Shown here: positions 33,473-42,448 of the stretch, one piece after another
Numbering within the stretch: position 1 is the stretch's first letter
How the letters are laid out: every line of letters begins with the position of its first letter
Source of the DNA: Thiosulfatihalobacter marinus
Lineage (GTDB): Bacteria > Pseudomonadota > Alphaproteobacteria > Rhodobacterales > Rhodobacteraceae
DNA: 47,669 nt
Assembly: GCF_016019955.1 (NCBI RefSeq)
Contig: NZ_JAECRZ010000019.1
Span: 1-47,669 of the forward strand
Reading direction: 5' to 3'
Position numbers and translations under genes: made by a program
Notes under the pieces: model-generated
Database searches by the model: none
Seen by the model: only the letters and a program-made list of their open reading frames with translations
What the model was told of the DNA's origin: nothing

Positions 33473-34219
33473 ATGTGTCATCTACTTAAAAAGCTCCTCC
33501 CCTCGGTCGCAGTCGCTCTAACTGTGACAGGTCTCTCGCTGCCTATGTCCGCCCGAGCGCAGACATACCCGATCGATTGCGCGATCCTCCTGTGCTTGTC
33601 TGGCGGCTGGCCTGCTTCCGTCCCTTGCGCACGAGCGCGCGCCGAATTCATCCGACGCATTACGCCTTGGCCAGTGGAACCCCCGCTTCAAATCTGGCGC
33701 TGTCCTATGGGCGCGTCCTTTGAGACAGCTCCAGCAGCAAACAGTGTAGACCGCATCTTTGAAGCGTTCTTCCAGAAGAACAGCACTGGACCGCGACAAT
33801 CCTTTCCAGCGCGCGATACCGCTGATCCAATTATGGCTGCTTGGCGCATTCCAGAAACAGCTAGTGACTTCGTTCCTGCCGACCAGGCCCTTCGGCTCAT
33901 TCAAGATCGCGCGGACATCGATATCAGCGGACCTGAGTTCAACTTCGTGCGATCCATCCGAGTCTTCGATGTCCGGTATGCGCGACAGCATGAATCCGGA
34001 CGCGACGGCGACTGCAACCGTAGCGCCACCGTGGTCCTCGGCACATACGGAACCCAAGGCGATTTCGCCTGGCAGAGGTCTTCCATCAGCGCCCTACCCT
34101 CCGCCCATATCGGCCTCGAACGCTGGGGCCAGAACTGCCCCGGCATCTATCACCGTTCTGTCTTCGTCGACTGGCGTGACTATGAAGGGAACTACGGCTT
34201 TGAGCAGGTGAACTACTAG
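33473..34219 (+). CDS. secreted protein of unknown function (248 aa)
   Basis: I do not recognise a domain. It has a signal peptide (hydrophobic core around SVAVALTVTGLSL, cleavage after SARA) and a mature part with a Cys-rich start (DCAILLCLSGGWP, then CARARAEF and WRCPMG) and more cysteines near the end (DCNRS, QNCPG), so disulfides are likely. I use the ATG at 33473, preceded by AGAGGG. Proteins of this style accompany VirB-type loci in Rhodobacteraceae as far as I recall, which would make it the outer edge of the secretion element; this is a weak inference. Confidence 0.75.
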   Translation: MCHLLKKLLPSVAVALTVTGLSLPMSARAQTYPIDCAILLCLSGGWPASVPCARARAEFIRRITPWPVEPPLQIWRCPMGASFETAPAANSVDRIFEAFFQKNSTGPRQSFPARDTADPIMAAWRIPETASDFVPADQALRLIQDRADIDISGPEFNFVRSIRVFDVRYARQHESGRDGDCNRSATVVLGTYGTQGDFAWQRSSISALPSAHIGLERWGQNCPGIYHRSVFVDWRDYEGNYGFEQVNY

Positions 34220-34332
34220 CGGCAACAAAGACAGCGTTGGCATTCGTCCGTGTCGGCCTAAGTGCTCGAAGCTAATCAAACACCGGTCGTTCGCTGCTGC
34301 TGCGTCAATGGCTGCTTTCACGTTAGAGCAGG

Positions 34333-35607
34333 TTAAGTGGTCGATGTTTGAAGATCACTCCGCAGACGACCGGCAGCGAGCGCCGCGCCTCCCACCATAA
34401 ACGTCGCTGTCCCAAGCATCAGGGTTAGACCTCCAAGCTGATACGTCGCACCGGAGAGGACGGTTCCTGCCAACCGCCCTCCAGCGTTGGCCATATAGTA
34501 GAACCCAACATCCATGGTGACCCGCTCTGCCTTCGTGAAGGCAAGGATCAGATAGGAATGGAGGGCGGAGTTAATCGCGAAGATCGCGCCAAAGATCAGT
34601 AGGCCCGCAATAAGTGTGATGGTCAGCCACGTCTGAGGACCATCAGATGCCAGGGCCGCAACCGTCAGAGCTGCAGGGATCGCTGAAAGGGTCCATGCCC
34701 AACCCTTTGCGGCATACACCAAATCGCTTTCTGACCGTGATGACGCACGTAAAATGCGTGGGGCCGACGCTTGCATGAAGCCGTAGAGGATCACCCAAAC
34801 CGCCATGAACGTCCCGATCATGAAGAAGGCGGTGCGGTTACCGGAAACGGATCCGTCGGACAGCACCGCATAGAAGTAGATCGGGATCCCAACGACGAAC
34901 CAGACGTCCCGCGCTCCGAACAGAAACACACGTGCCAATGAGAGCCAGTTCACGTTCGCCGATTTCGAAAAGACCTCCGAGAACTTCGCACCACTTCGAC
35001 CCTTCGGCAGACCCGACGGCATCGCAATCAACACGGCAATCAGAATGACAGCGAGGATTGCTGCCATCCCGAGGACAGCCCAGACAAAACCGAGCGTCGC
35101 CAGCAGCGCGGCCCCCAACAGGAAGCCAAGGCCCTTTACTGCATTCTTGGAACCCGTGAGCAGCGCCACCCAGCGGAACAGCCCGCCATCCTCAGACGGA
35201 GCCAATAGTTTGACGGCGGATTTGGACGACATCTTTGCAAGGTCTTTGGCTACGCCACTGGCGCCCTGGACGACCACAACGTAGGCTACGGAAACACCGA
35301 TAGCCCAGGTCGGGTCAAGCTGTGCCAACGCCAGCAAAGCTAAGACCTGAATGCCAAGGCCCGCATAGAGCGTAGAGGTCAACCCGAAGCGGGCCGCGAT
35401 CCACCCCGCACAGAGGTTGGTCACCATACCCGCAATCTCATAGAGCACGAACAGGTAGGCCAACTGCACAGGGCTGAAGCCCAACGTGTGGAAGTGCAGC
35501 AGCACCAGCATTCTGAGCGCGCCATCGGTGAGCATGAAGGCCCAATATGCCGCCGTCACGGCGATATAGGCCGACAGCCCCTCTGGTCGCGCAGAAGCGT
35601 TGGTCAC
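34333..35607 (-). CDS. arsJ: ArsJ, organoarsenical efflux MFS transporter
   Basis: A 424-aa major-facilitator protein with 11-12 hydrophobic segments. ArsJ exports 1-arseno-3-phosphoglycerate, which GAPDH makes from arsenate. Recognisable ArsJ features are the N-terminal [21 protein letters not shown] segment (split here as TAAYWAF and [14 protein letters not shown]) and [20 protein letters not shown]. Its start overlaps the GAPDH stop by 4 bp, the usual gapdh-arsJ arrangement. The last residues are Arg/Thr rich. The 113 bp downstream hold no gene. Confidence 0.93.
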   Translation of the reverse strand: MTNASARPEGLSAYIAVTAAYWAFMLTDGALRMLVLLHFHTLGFSPVQLAYLFVLYEIAGMVTNLCAGWIAARFGLTSTLYAGLGIQVLALLALAQLDPTWAIGVSVAYVVVVQGASGVAKDLAKMSSKSAVKLLAPSEDGGLFRWVALLTGSKNAVKGLGFLLGAALLATLGFVWAVLGMAAILAVILIAVLIAMPSGLPKGRSGAKFSEVFSKSANVNWLSLARVFLFGARDVWFVVGIPIYFYAVLSDGSVSGNRTAFFMIGTFMAVWVILYGFMQASAPRILRASSRSESDLVYAAKGWAWTLSAIPAALTVAALASDGPQTWLTITLIAGLLIFGAIFAINSALHSYLILAFTKAERVTMDVGFYYMANAGGRLAGTVLSGATYQLGGLTLMLGTATFMVGGAALAAGRLRSDLQTSTT

Positions 35608-36602
35608 ACCGAGGCTCCAACCATCAGCGCCACATCGACGAGACGGTGCGTATAGCCCATTTCATTGTCGTACCAAGCGTAAACCTTTATCTGGGTTCCA
35701 TTGATGACCATCGTTGATGGCGCATCCACGATGCTGGAGCGTTCGTCATTGGTGTAGTCGGTCGAGACAAGCGGTCGTTCTTCGTAGCCCAGGATGCCTT
35801 TCAACTCCCCATCCGCCGCGGCTTTGAAGAGGGCGTTGACCTCTTCCGCCGTTGTCTCCCGCTCCACCTCGAATACACAATCGGTCAGTGACGCGTTCAG
35901 GAGCGGAACCCGCACTGCGTGGCCGTTCAGACGCCCGGTCAGTTCCGGATAGATCAACGTGATCGCGGTTGCGCTTCCCGTCGTCGTTGGGATCAGAGAA
36001 TTCAGAGCCGAACGAGCACGACGCAAATCTTTGGCGGGTCTGTCCACAATCGTTTGGGTGTTCGTTACATCGTGGATTGTGGTGATCGAGCCGTGCTTAA
36101 TGCCGAGGTTCTCGTGAATGACCTTCACGACCGGCGCGAGGCAGTTTGTCGTGCAGCTTGCCGCCGTGACAATCCGATGTTTGCCTGCGTCATAGATGTC
36201 ATGGTTCACGCCGTAGACGATATTGGCTGCGTCGCCGTCCTTCACTGGCGCAGAAACGACAACTTTCTTCACACCCGCTTCGAAGTAAGGGGCAAGCTTG
36301 GCCTCAGACTTGAAGACCCCGGTGCAATCAATCACGACATCCACGCCTTCCAAGGGAAGGTCCTCGATGTTTCTTGTTCCGATGAACGGAAGCCGCGTGC
36401 CATCAATCGTCACGCTGTCCGCATCATGAGAGAAATCGGCTTTCCACCGACCATGCACGGTGTCGAACTCCAAAAGGTGCGCGTGCATCTCTGGATCGCC
36501 CACGGCATCGTTGATCCAGGCAATCTTGGCTCCGCGCTCGAGCAGGGGCTTAAGAGCAAGCTTTCCGATCCGGCCAAGGCCATTGAGGGCATAGGTGGTC
36601 AC
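35604..36602 (-). CDS. ArsJ-associated glyceraldehyde-3-phosphate dehydrogenase
   Basis: A 332-aa GAPDH. The NAD site is NGLGRIGK and the catalytic cysteine lies in SCTTNCLAP (C150). Together with ArsJ it detoxifies arsenate: the enzyme forms unstable 1-arseno-3-phosphoglycerate, which ArsJ expels. The location between arsR-arsC and arsJ with 4-bp overlaps on both sides indicates a dedicated, not glycolytic, copy. Confidence 0.93.
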   Translation of the reverse strand: MTTYALNGLGRIGKLALKPLLERGAKIAWINDAVGDPEMHAHLLEFDTVHGRWKADFSHDADSVTIDGTRLPFIGTRNIEDLPLEGVDVVIDCTGVFKSEAKLAPYFEAGVKKVVVSAPVKDGDAANIVYGVNHDIYDAGKHRIVTAASCTTNCLAPVVKVIHENLGIKHGSITTIHDVTNTQTIVDRPAKDLRRARSALNSLIPTTTGSATAITLIYPELTGRLNGHAVRVPLLNASLTDCVFEVERETTAEEVNALFKAAADGELKGILGYEERPLVSTDYTNDERSSIVDAPSTMVINGTQIKVYAWYDNEMGYTHRLVDVALMVGASV

Positions 36603-37444
36603 TCAGTGGCTCCTTCGTTTGTTTGTGCGATGTCATCCACAGCCTTCTGCAAAGCGATCCGATCAAGAGACGCAATCGGCAAAGCCGTGAAGGCTTTGAT
36701 ACGGTTCAGGAGCGCACCATAGGACTGATGAAACGCCAGGCTCTTTTCAGCGTTCGAGCCTTCGACTTTCACCGGGTCCGGCATACCCCAATGGGCACTT
36801 ACCGGCTGGCCCGTCCAAGCGGGGCATTCCTCATTGGCTGCTTGATTGCAGACGGTGAAGACGAAGTCGAAGTTTGGGACATCGTCGCCCTGGAAGACCG
36901 ACACGTTCTTTGACTCCAGAACAGAGATATCATGCCCTTTCTGCTCAAGAACTTCGAGCGCGAATGGATTCAGCTCAGAGCGGGGCTTGGTGCCTGCCGA
37001 ATAGGCCACGAACCTATCCCCGGCCTCTTTGCGCAGGATCGACTCTGCAAAGATCGAGCGCGCGGAATTGCCGGTGCAGATGAAAAGGACATTGTACTTG
37101 CGATCAGTCATTTGACTGCCTCCATCAAAGCCAAAGGATGTGAGGGGTGAACAGATTTCCGGGCGACCACGACAGCAGTCGCGCAGCAGATAGTCGAATG
37201 TCTCGCGTGCCGCATCCATGTGGATCGCGTAGCGCAACGAGGTTCCGACACGCACTTGCGTGACCAGACCCGCCTGCTTCAGCGCGTTCACATAGGTCGA
37301 GAGTGTATTGGGCTTAAGGTCGAGCGCTTGCGCCAGCTCGGTTGCCGGCACACGATCCGGGTAGCGACGCATGAGCAGCCGGAACAAGGCCAAACGTTGC
37401 GGATGACCAAGGGTTGAAAGGCGATTGGGAATCATTATTTCCAT
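36599..37444 (-). CDS. ArsR-ArsC fusion: arsenic regulator and arsenate reductase
   Basis: A 281-aa fusion. Residues 1-100 are an ArsR-type winged helix with a likely As(III) site of three cysteines (C90, C91, C98). Residues 113-281 are a low-molecular-weight-phosphatase-type arsenate reductase: nucleophile in CTGNSARS (C123) and the redox pair C199/C207. An internal ATG at 37111, preceded by GAGGCAG, could also give free ArsC. The start may be the third ATG at 37435, which has GGAA at better spacing. It heads the gapdh-arsJ operon; no acr3 or arsB gene is in this window. Confidence 0.9.
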   Translation of the reverse strand: MEIMIPNRLSTLGHPQRLALFRLLMRRYPDRVPATELAQALDLKPNTLSTYVNALKQAGLVTQVRVGTSLRYAIHMDAARETFDYLLRDCCRGRPEICSPLTSFGFDGGSQMTDRKYNVLFICTGNSARSIFAESILRKEAGDRFVAYSAGTKPRSELNPFALEVLEQKGHDISVLESKNVSVFQGDDVPNFDFVFTVCNQAANEECPAWTGQPVSAHWGMPDPVKVEGSNAEKSLAFHQSYGALLNRIKAFTALPIASLDRIALQKAVDDIAQTNEGATE

Positions 37445-37450
37445 GTTTCA

Positions 37451-37470
37451 TGAATTACTGAATTAAATTA
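37451..37470. promoter_or_regulatory. AT-rich direct repeat before arsR-arsC
   Basis: TGAATTA occurs at 37451-37457 and 37459-37465, followed by AATTA, immediately upstream of the arsR-arsC start. It is a candidate ArsR operator or promoter element. The remaining gap to 37713 shows no gene I can support. Confidence 0.35.
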
Positions 37471-37713
37471 CTCGACGCAACCACTCTGTCCAGTTTCGTG
37501 CACTCAAATATCAATTCATCAGCCTCGCGATGGCAAAAGGATGATTGCGCTTCCGACAAGACAAACTGTCGTATCGAGCACAGCCAACATTCGTCGCCTC
37601 GCAGAAGCTGGGAGGTATGGGCTCAGAGTCCGCATTCGCTGCTTGCGACCCCAATGTCCGGTATGCCGGCCGGCCCCAACCATCAAACATGAACTAGCGG
37701 CCACCTGAGGAGC

Positions 37714-37941
37714 CTATCCGTCTTCGCCGCTTCCAATCCGCTTCAAACCATCGAAGTCGATTTCCTGCTTCTGTTCCGCAGTCAGATCCGGCCGGACGTC
37801 CGATACAGGCTGGGGCCCGTAGACGTCCCACATCACCGCATGCGCGCCTGTACTCCAGCGATAAACCCAACCAACCACGCTGTACCCATCGGTCCCGATC
37901 AGATTGGCGATCGCGACGCCCTCACCTTTGTCATCGTTCAC
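37714..37941 (-). CDS. small hypothetical protein (75 aa)
   Basis: Unrecognised soluble protein with a GTG start. The N-terminal half looks like a compact beta domain (ANLIGTDGYSVVGWVYRW), followed by a charged tail (LTAEQKQEIDFDGLKRIG). It lies on the same strand as the ars operon but 270 bp upstream. The composition is protein-like; there is no strong ribosome binding site. Confidence 0.55.
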   Translation of the reverse strand: MNDDKGEGVAIANLIGTDGYSVVGWVYRWSTGAHAVMWDVYGPQPVSDVRPDLTAEQKQEIDFDGLKRIGSGEDG

Positions 37942-38109
37942 TGTTTACGGACTTCCTGCACTATGGCGCTGAATTTGCGGCATGGTGTCATAAGGCGCTC
38001 ACTCGCGCCGTAGGCCGCACGTGGTGGATGTTGGCTAACTGCTCTTCATTGAGGTTGCTGGTCTCACGCGGGGACACCCAAAGCGGAACGCCCCAAAATT
38101 GCATTGTTT

Positions 38110-38367
38110 TCAAATCTTGTGGTCGGGCTCCGTGGCGGCTTCGACGATCGCCAGAACCTCCGATAAGTCGAAGCCAAGCGCCCGGGACAATACGATGAAC
38201 TCGACAACGTCGATCCGTCGCTGGCCACTTTCAATGCGCGCCACGAAAGACTGATGACAGTCGAGCCTGTCCGCCAAGTCTTTCTGCCCCAGACCCGCGT
38301 GTTTTCGGGCCTCGACCAAAGACTGACAAAGGGCCAGATGCCCGGTACTCCAGATTGTTTTCGACAC
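38110..38367 (-). CDS. XRE-family helix-turn-helix regulator
   Basis: An 85-aa protein consisting almost only of an HTH_3 domain (about residues 14-68; AGLGQKDLADRLDCHQSFVARIE holds the two helices, split by DC). Such small Cro/C1-type proteins often control mobile elements or toxin genes. The start is a GTG at 38367. A perfect 7-bp inverted repeat begins 1 bp upstream of it, suggesting autorepression. Confidence 0.85.
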   Translation of the reverse strand: MSKTIWSTGHLALCQSLVEARKHAGLGQKDLADRLDCHQSFVARIESGQRRIDVVEFIVLSRALGFDLSEVLAIVEAATEPDHKI

Positions 38368-38368
38368 G

Positions 38369-38389
38369 CGTCACATACCTTTTGTGACG
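38369..38389. promoter_or_regulatory. operator-like inverted repeat at the XRE gene start
   Basis: CGTCACA (38369-38375) and TGTGACG (38383-38389) form a perfect 7-bp inverted repeat with a 7-bp spacer, directly upstream of the XRE start codon. Size and spacing fit a dimeric Cro/C1-type repressor site. Confidence 0.6.
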
Positions 38390-38491
38390 TCGCTAGCGGA
38401 TGAAATCTGTTATCTAAAAAGTAGATATTTGAGGGTGTTATCGGCGTCTGGTTTCCGTCGGGTGCTAGGCTGATGCACACCCAATCGCCCA

Positions 38492-38752
38492 TCAATCCCC
38501 CACCAGCTCCAGAAACCGACCGTAGTCCTGACTGACTTCGCGGGCTTCCTCAAAAGCGCGCGCGCGCTCCTGCTCGAGGCAGCGAAAGTAGTCCTGAATG
38601 TCCGTGATGTAGACCTCGAAGTCCCGGCGGATGATGTCGGCGTAGTCTCGGGCGGCCCGCGAATCGCTTGGGACGAAAGGTCGAACCGGGGCAAGACAGG
38701 ATGCCGCGTGGCTTGCAGCCGGAGCGAGCAAAAACAGCGCTACAGACTGCAT
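38492..38752 (-). CDS. small secreted protein of unknown function
   Basis: An 86-aa product from the ATG at 38752 (an upstream TTG at 38812 would add 20 residues). A signal peptide is clear (MQSVALFLLAPAASHA, then ASCLAPVRPF). The mature part is highly charged and helical (DYADIIRRDFEVYITDIQDY, RARAFEEAREVSQ) with two cysteines. I recall similar short proteins near VirB-type loci, but assign no function. Confidence 0.6.
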   Translation of the reverse strand: MQSVALFLLAPAASHAASCLAPVRPFVPSDSRAARDYADIIRRDFEVYITDIQDYFRCLEQERARAFEEAREVSQDYGRFLELVGD

Positions 38753-38913
38753 GCCCACCCATCGGCTCAACCGCAGGTTTCTGAAACCCCTATTTTCCTT
38801 GATAGACGCCAATGGCCGTGCCTAGAGTTTGAGTAACCGAGATACAGCCGTATCCGCCGCATTATATCTTGCGGTTAATAATATACTACCGTAACTCTGG
38901 GCTTCAAGTGGGA

Positions 38914-39309
38914 ATGCCCGGACGTTGCGCATTTGAAGAAAGCGTGAGCCGGGCCATGAACTGGGACATCGAAGCACCAAATGTGGTTACGGAAGCACGT
39001 TTCCGCGAACTCGTGGAAAGCGGCTATAGCGCTGAAATCCTGTGCCAGGAGTCGGCACACAAGAAGGGCCCGAGTTATTACGGGGTCTGGATCATGCGTG
39101 TCGTCTCTGACGAAGGCGTGGAAAAACTCCTCGTCACGGCCCGTACCCGGACAACCTACAACGACATCAAAATCCGCGAGTTCAAAACCATCACGGGCGT
39201 GGTGTCCTTCCTTATTGGGATCGGTTTCTCCCATGCCGATGTGCCGCTCGAGGAAGGCCAGCGGACGACACACAAGCTGGCTGCAACCGACAAGGGCGGC
39301 AGCAAGTAG
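38914..39309 (+). CDS. hypothetical protein preceding the T4SS genes
   Basis: An unrecognised 131-aa protein (a start at 38956 would give 117 aa). It has an acidic/aromatic middle section (GPSYYGVWIMRVVSDEGV) and one moderately hydrophobic segment (TGVVSFLIGIGFSHADV) that may be buried rather than membrane-spanning. It lies directly upstream of the virB-like genes on the same strand and overlaps the next frame. A role in conjugation control is possible but unproven. Confidence 0.6.
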   Translation: MPGRCAFEESVSRAMNWDIEAPNVVTEARFRELVESGYSAEILCQESAHKKGPSYYGVWIMRVVSDEGVEKLLVTARTRTTYNDIKIREFKTITGVVSFLIGIGFSHADVPLEEGQRTTHKLAATDKGGSK

Positions 39310-39648
39310 TCTTCTCCTTTTCTGGTTCCTGACGGGTCCCGCCACCGCGCAGATGGTCTTGGTCATGGAGAGCGATGGCTCTCTGACCCCGTCCCGCTCC
39401 CAGGACAGCTTGGCCCGCAATTACAATGACGGCATCGGCCAGGGGTCCGCTGCTGATGAGCTGGCGATCCTCGGCGATACTGACCTTGGGCCAGACGAAA
39501 TCGAGATGGCATCCCTAGCGCGGCCTGCGCCCCTGCCCCGCGCCGATGTTCTCTCGGCCATCGAGGCCAGGCCCTCTGGGTGCTAGTCGGCATTGCCGGT
39601 GTTGCCGCCGCCCCCACCATTGTTGCCGCGGTCTTTGCCGGTGGCTGA
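39233..39648 (+). pseudogene. small T4SS-locus membrane protein with an apparent frameshift
   Basis: In one frame there is a signal-like segment (SLLLFWFLTGPATAQ) and a hydrophilic domain ending LPRADVLSAIEA at a stop near 39586. In the -1 frame the sequence continues ALWVLVGIAGVAAAPTIVAA to a stop at 39648, which overlaps the virB3 start. One missing C near 39569 (GCC instead of GCCC) would restore a single reading frame. It holds the position of a VirB2/TrbC pilin gene, but I cannot confirm pilin features. The start codon is uncertain (ATG at 39233 or 39239). Confidence 0.5.
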
Positions 39649-39919
39649 GCGCTCACCCCTCTTTCTTGGTCTCGTGCGCCCGCCGAAACTTCTGGGCCTG
39701 CCCATCATGTATGCGATGGTCTGGCTCTTCGGTTCGGTGCTGCTCTTCGTCTGGGTCCAGCACATCGCGGTGCTGGGCGTGGCCGCCCTGCTCTATCCCG
39801 TGCTTTGGAAGGCCGCGGATTGGGATCCGCGCTTCATCGACGTGATGATGACGGCGCTGCAGGAAACCCCACCGACGCGGAATCGCTCCATTCACGGCGG
39901 GGACAGCTATGCGCCCTAA
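39641..39919 (+). CDS. virB3: VirB3-like T4SS inner-membrane protein
   Basis: A 92-aa protein with a GTG start that overlaps the upstream stop codon. The pattern SPLFLGLVRPPKLLGLPIMY and two adjacent TM segments (about residues 18-55) are typical of VirB3/TrbD. It overlaps virB4 by 11 bp. VirB3 works with VirB4 in pilus and channel assembly. Confidence 0.82.
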   Translation: MAERSPLFLGLVRPPKLLGLPIMYAMVWLFGSVLLFVWVQHIAVLGVAALLYPVLWKAADWDPRFIDVMMTALQETPPTRNRSIHGGDSYAP

Positions 39920-42284
39920 TACAGCCTTGAATGAAGCACTCGATCCCCGGACCATGACGCCGGACTGGTATGCGCGCGAGACCCGCCTCGCGCATATGCT
40001 GCCTTACGTCAGTCTGGTCGATGACCAGACAGTGCGGACACGGGTGAATGAGCTTTTCCAGTGCATCCGCCTCGATGGGGTCAACAGCTATACGACCGAT
40101 GATGCCTATCTCGACAAAGTAACTGCGCTCTTTGCCCGGATCATCGCGCAGCTTGGGCCGGAATTCAGCTACTACGTCCACAAGGTCTCAAAGGCGATCA
40201 CGCCGGACCTCGAGCCCATACGCGAGGACAGTTTCGCTGGAGAAGTTGACCGGCTCTGGCGTGCGAAACTCGAAAGCAGCGGCCTACGCGACAAAACCCT
40301 GACGCTCACGGTCATTCACCGCCCGCCTCCCAAGAGCGTTCTGCCCTTCCTCAATCGCAGCGCCCCGGACCGGCTGAAGGAGGCAACCGAGAAACGCCTT
40401 CGCCGATTGGGCGAGGCCGTGAGCGTGTTCGTGTCGGGCCTGGCGGAGTTGAACCCACGGGTGCTCACGGCCAAGAGCGGCGAGTTGATCGGCTTTCTGG
40501 GTGCCCTCAACACCGGCCAGGAACTGCCGCTCTTTCCCGCCAATACCTACGGCTTCCTCTCCTTCAACGTCGCCAACACCCGCGTGACGTTTCAAGGAGA
40601 TCACTTCGAGCTTTCCGAAGGCGTCGTGGGCCACCGCTACGGCAAGAGCTTTACCGTCGGGGAATATGCTGAGGCCACCTCCTGCACGATGTTCGACATG
40701 CTGAACCTGCCGGTTGATATGATCGTCACGCAGTCCTTCACACCGATCAATTCGAACCTCATGGCGGGCCGCATCAAGCGGCAAAAGCGCCAGATGCAGG
40801 CCAGCCAGGATGCGGCCCTGTCGCTCATGGAAGCGCTCGACATCGCCGCCGATGATCTGGAGGCCAAGCGCCAGAGCTTCGGCGAGCACCACATGGTCGT
40901 GACGATCTTTTGCGACACGCTGGACGAGTTGCAAACGCTGAGCGCCGAGATCGTCAACGCCGCCGCCGCCGAGGGCGTGAAGATGATCGGCGAGCGGGTC
41001 GCGGCCAAGGCGCATTACCTGAGCCAGCATCCCGGCAACCAGCCCAAGCGCGTGCGCGCCAGTGCCATCACCAATCGCAACTTCGCAGATTTCGCGGCCT
41101 TCCATCGGACCCAGCTTGGCAAGCCTGCTGAGAAGACCCCCTGGGGGAAGGTCATCACCTACCTGCCAACGCCCGAGCAGAGCGCCTACCGGTTTTCCTA
41201 TCATGAGCAAGGCAGCCCCGACAAAGAACCGACCAGCGGGCACACATTGATTATGGGACGGCCCGGATCGGGCAAATCGGTGCTTTCCGCCTTTCTCATG
41301 ACACAGGCCCGTCGAGCAGGGGCGCGGATCTTCGTCTTCGATTACCGTCTCGGTATGGAGATGGCGGTCCGCGCCAATGACGGGCGCTATGCGTCTTTGA
41401 AAGCCGGGCAGCCTACAGGCCTCAATCCCCTCTGGACCGAAACCGATAGTCGCGGCACAGCATGGCTCTCGGACTGGCTCGCCACCCTGCTCTATCGTGC
41501 CGACAAGCCACTCACTCCGGCACAGACCAACCGCATTCAGGAAGTGGTGCGTCAGAACGCTCAGGCCACGAACCCCGCCCTGCGCAACTGGCGGGATTTT
41601 GCATCGCTGTTCGTGTCAACAGATGATGGCGGCGATCTGCACCAGCGTCTTCTCGAATGGACCGAAGAGGGCCGCTACGGCTGGATTTTCGGACAGACGC
41701 TGGAAGACACCTTCTCGCTGAAGGGCGATGTGGTGGGCTTCGATCTGACCGGCATTCTCGACAGCGAGGCCGAGAAGGAACGCTTGGCCGTCCTCTCCTA
41801 TCTCTTCCGCCGGGTTGAGCGCGAGATCGAGGATCGCCGCCCCACCATCATCGTGATCGACGAGGCCTGGAAAGCGCTCGACAACGCGTATTTCGCCGAG
41901 CGGCTCTCGAACTGGCTCGTGACCGCACGCAAGCAGAACACCGTCGCGGTGATGATGACGCAATACGCCAGCCAGCTCGAGCGCACCCGAACCGGCAAGA
42001 CCATCGTCGAAGCGGTACCCACACAAATCCTGCTTCCGAACATCCGCGCCCATGCCGCCGATTACGCGATGCTCAATCTTTACGAGAAGGAACTCGACGT
42101 CCTTCTCAACACCGGCAGCGACAGCCGCCTCGCGCTTATCCGCGATGACCAGGGCTCCATCGTGGTCGATGCCGATCTTAGCGCCCTCGGGCCCAATCTC
42201 ACCATCCTCGGCGGCATGGAAAAAGGCGAGGCGCTGGTCGGCGCCGATTACCGCGACCGCCCGGACTTTTGGAGGCTTTCATGA
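39909..42284 (+). CDS. virB4: VirB4-family T4SS ATPase
   Basis: A 791-aa cytoplasmic ATPase. N-terminal VirB4/CagE domain, then P-loop GRPGSGKSVL near residue 450, Walker B IIVIDEAWKAL near residue 647 and the downstream MMTQYASQLE motif. Full length and apparently intact. It energises pilus biogenesis and substrate transfer together with VirB11, which is missing here. Its stop overlaps the start of a small lipoprotein gene (ATGA). Confidence 0.95.
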   Translation: MRPNTALNEALDPRTMTPDWYARETRLAHMLPYVSLVDDQTVRTRVNELFQCIRLDGVNSYTTDDAYLDKVTALFARIIAQLGPEFSYYVHKVSKAITPDLEPIREDSFAGEVDRLWRAKLESSGLRDKTLTLTVIHRPPPKSVLPFLNRSAPDRLKEATEKRLRRLGEAVSVFVSGLAELNPRVLTAKSGELIGFLGALNTGQELPLFPANTYGFLSFNVANTRVTFQGDHFELSEGVVGHRYGKSFTVGEYAEATSCTMFDMLNLPVDMIVTQSFTPINSNLMAGRIKRQKRQMQASQDAALSLMEALDIAADDLEAKRQSFGEHHMVVTIFCDTLDELQTLSAEIVNAAAAEGVKMIGERVAAKAHYLSQHPGNQPKRVRASAITNRNFADFAAFHRTQLGKPAEKTPWGKVITYLPTPEQSAYRFSYHEQGSPDKEPTSGHTLIMGRPGSGKSVLSAFLMTQARRAGARIFVFDYRLGMEMAVRANDGRYASLKAGQPTGLNPLWTETDSRGTAWLSDWLATLLYRADKPLTPAQTNRIQEVVRQNAQATNPALRNWRDFASLFVSTDDGGDLHQRLLEWTEEGRYGWIFGQTLEDTFSLKGDVVGFDLTGILDSEAEKERLAVLSYLFRRVEREIEDRRPTIIVIDEAWKALDNAYFAERLSNWLVTARKQNTVAVMMTQYASQLERTRTGKTIVEAVPTQILLPNIRAHAADYAMLNLYEKELDVLLNTGSDSRLALIRDDQGSIVVDADLSALGPNLTILGGMEKGEALVGADYRDRPDFWRLS

Positions 42285-42448
42285 TTCGTACTCTGTTTCT
42301 TCTCACCGCGCTCGGCGCTTTGGCCTCCTGCGCGCAGTACCAGGAACCGCAGGCCAATTGCTTTACCTTTCTGGCTTCGACAGCCCCCGTCGCGCCAGAT
42401 TGTTCCTTCACTCCTCTAGATGCACCGGAGGGTGACGTTGAGGTCTAA
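42281..42448 (+). CDS. 55-aa lipoprotein, VirB7-like position
   Basis: A short gene starting within the virB4 stop (ATGA). The product begins MIRTLFLLTALGALASCAQY, with a lipobox LASC, so the cysteine at residue 17 would be lipidated. The mature part contains two further cysteines and many Pro/Ala. Small lipoproteins of T4SS loci (VirB7/TrbH types) fit, but sequence similarity is too short to name. It overlaps the next gene in another frame. Confidence 0.65.
   Translation: MIRTLFLLTALGALASCAQYQEPQANCFTFLASTAPVAPDCSFTPLDAPEGDVEV

Noticed and set aside
37498..37692. Short plus-strand frame in the gap before the arsenic operon
   Set aside because: Unlikely composition (Ser/His/Gln rich), no ribosome site, and an equal frame on the other strand.
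32465..38391. Shared 12-mer TTTTGTGACGTC at 32465 and 38380
   Set aside because: One copy lies in the lysR gap and the other in the XRE operator. With no further similarity, a chance match among many 12-mers is the simplest explanation.
39233..39648. Naming the frameshifted gene virB2
   Set aside because: Only one clear TM segment near the C terminus and a long hydrophilic domain; not the two-helix pilin pattern.
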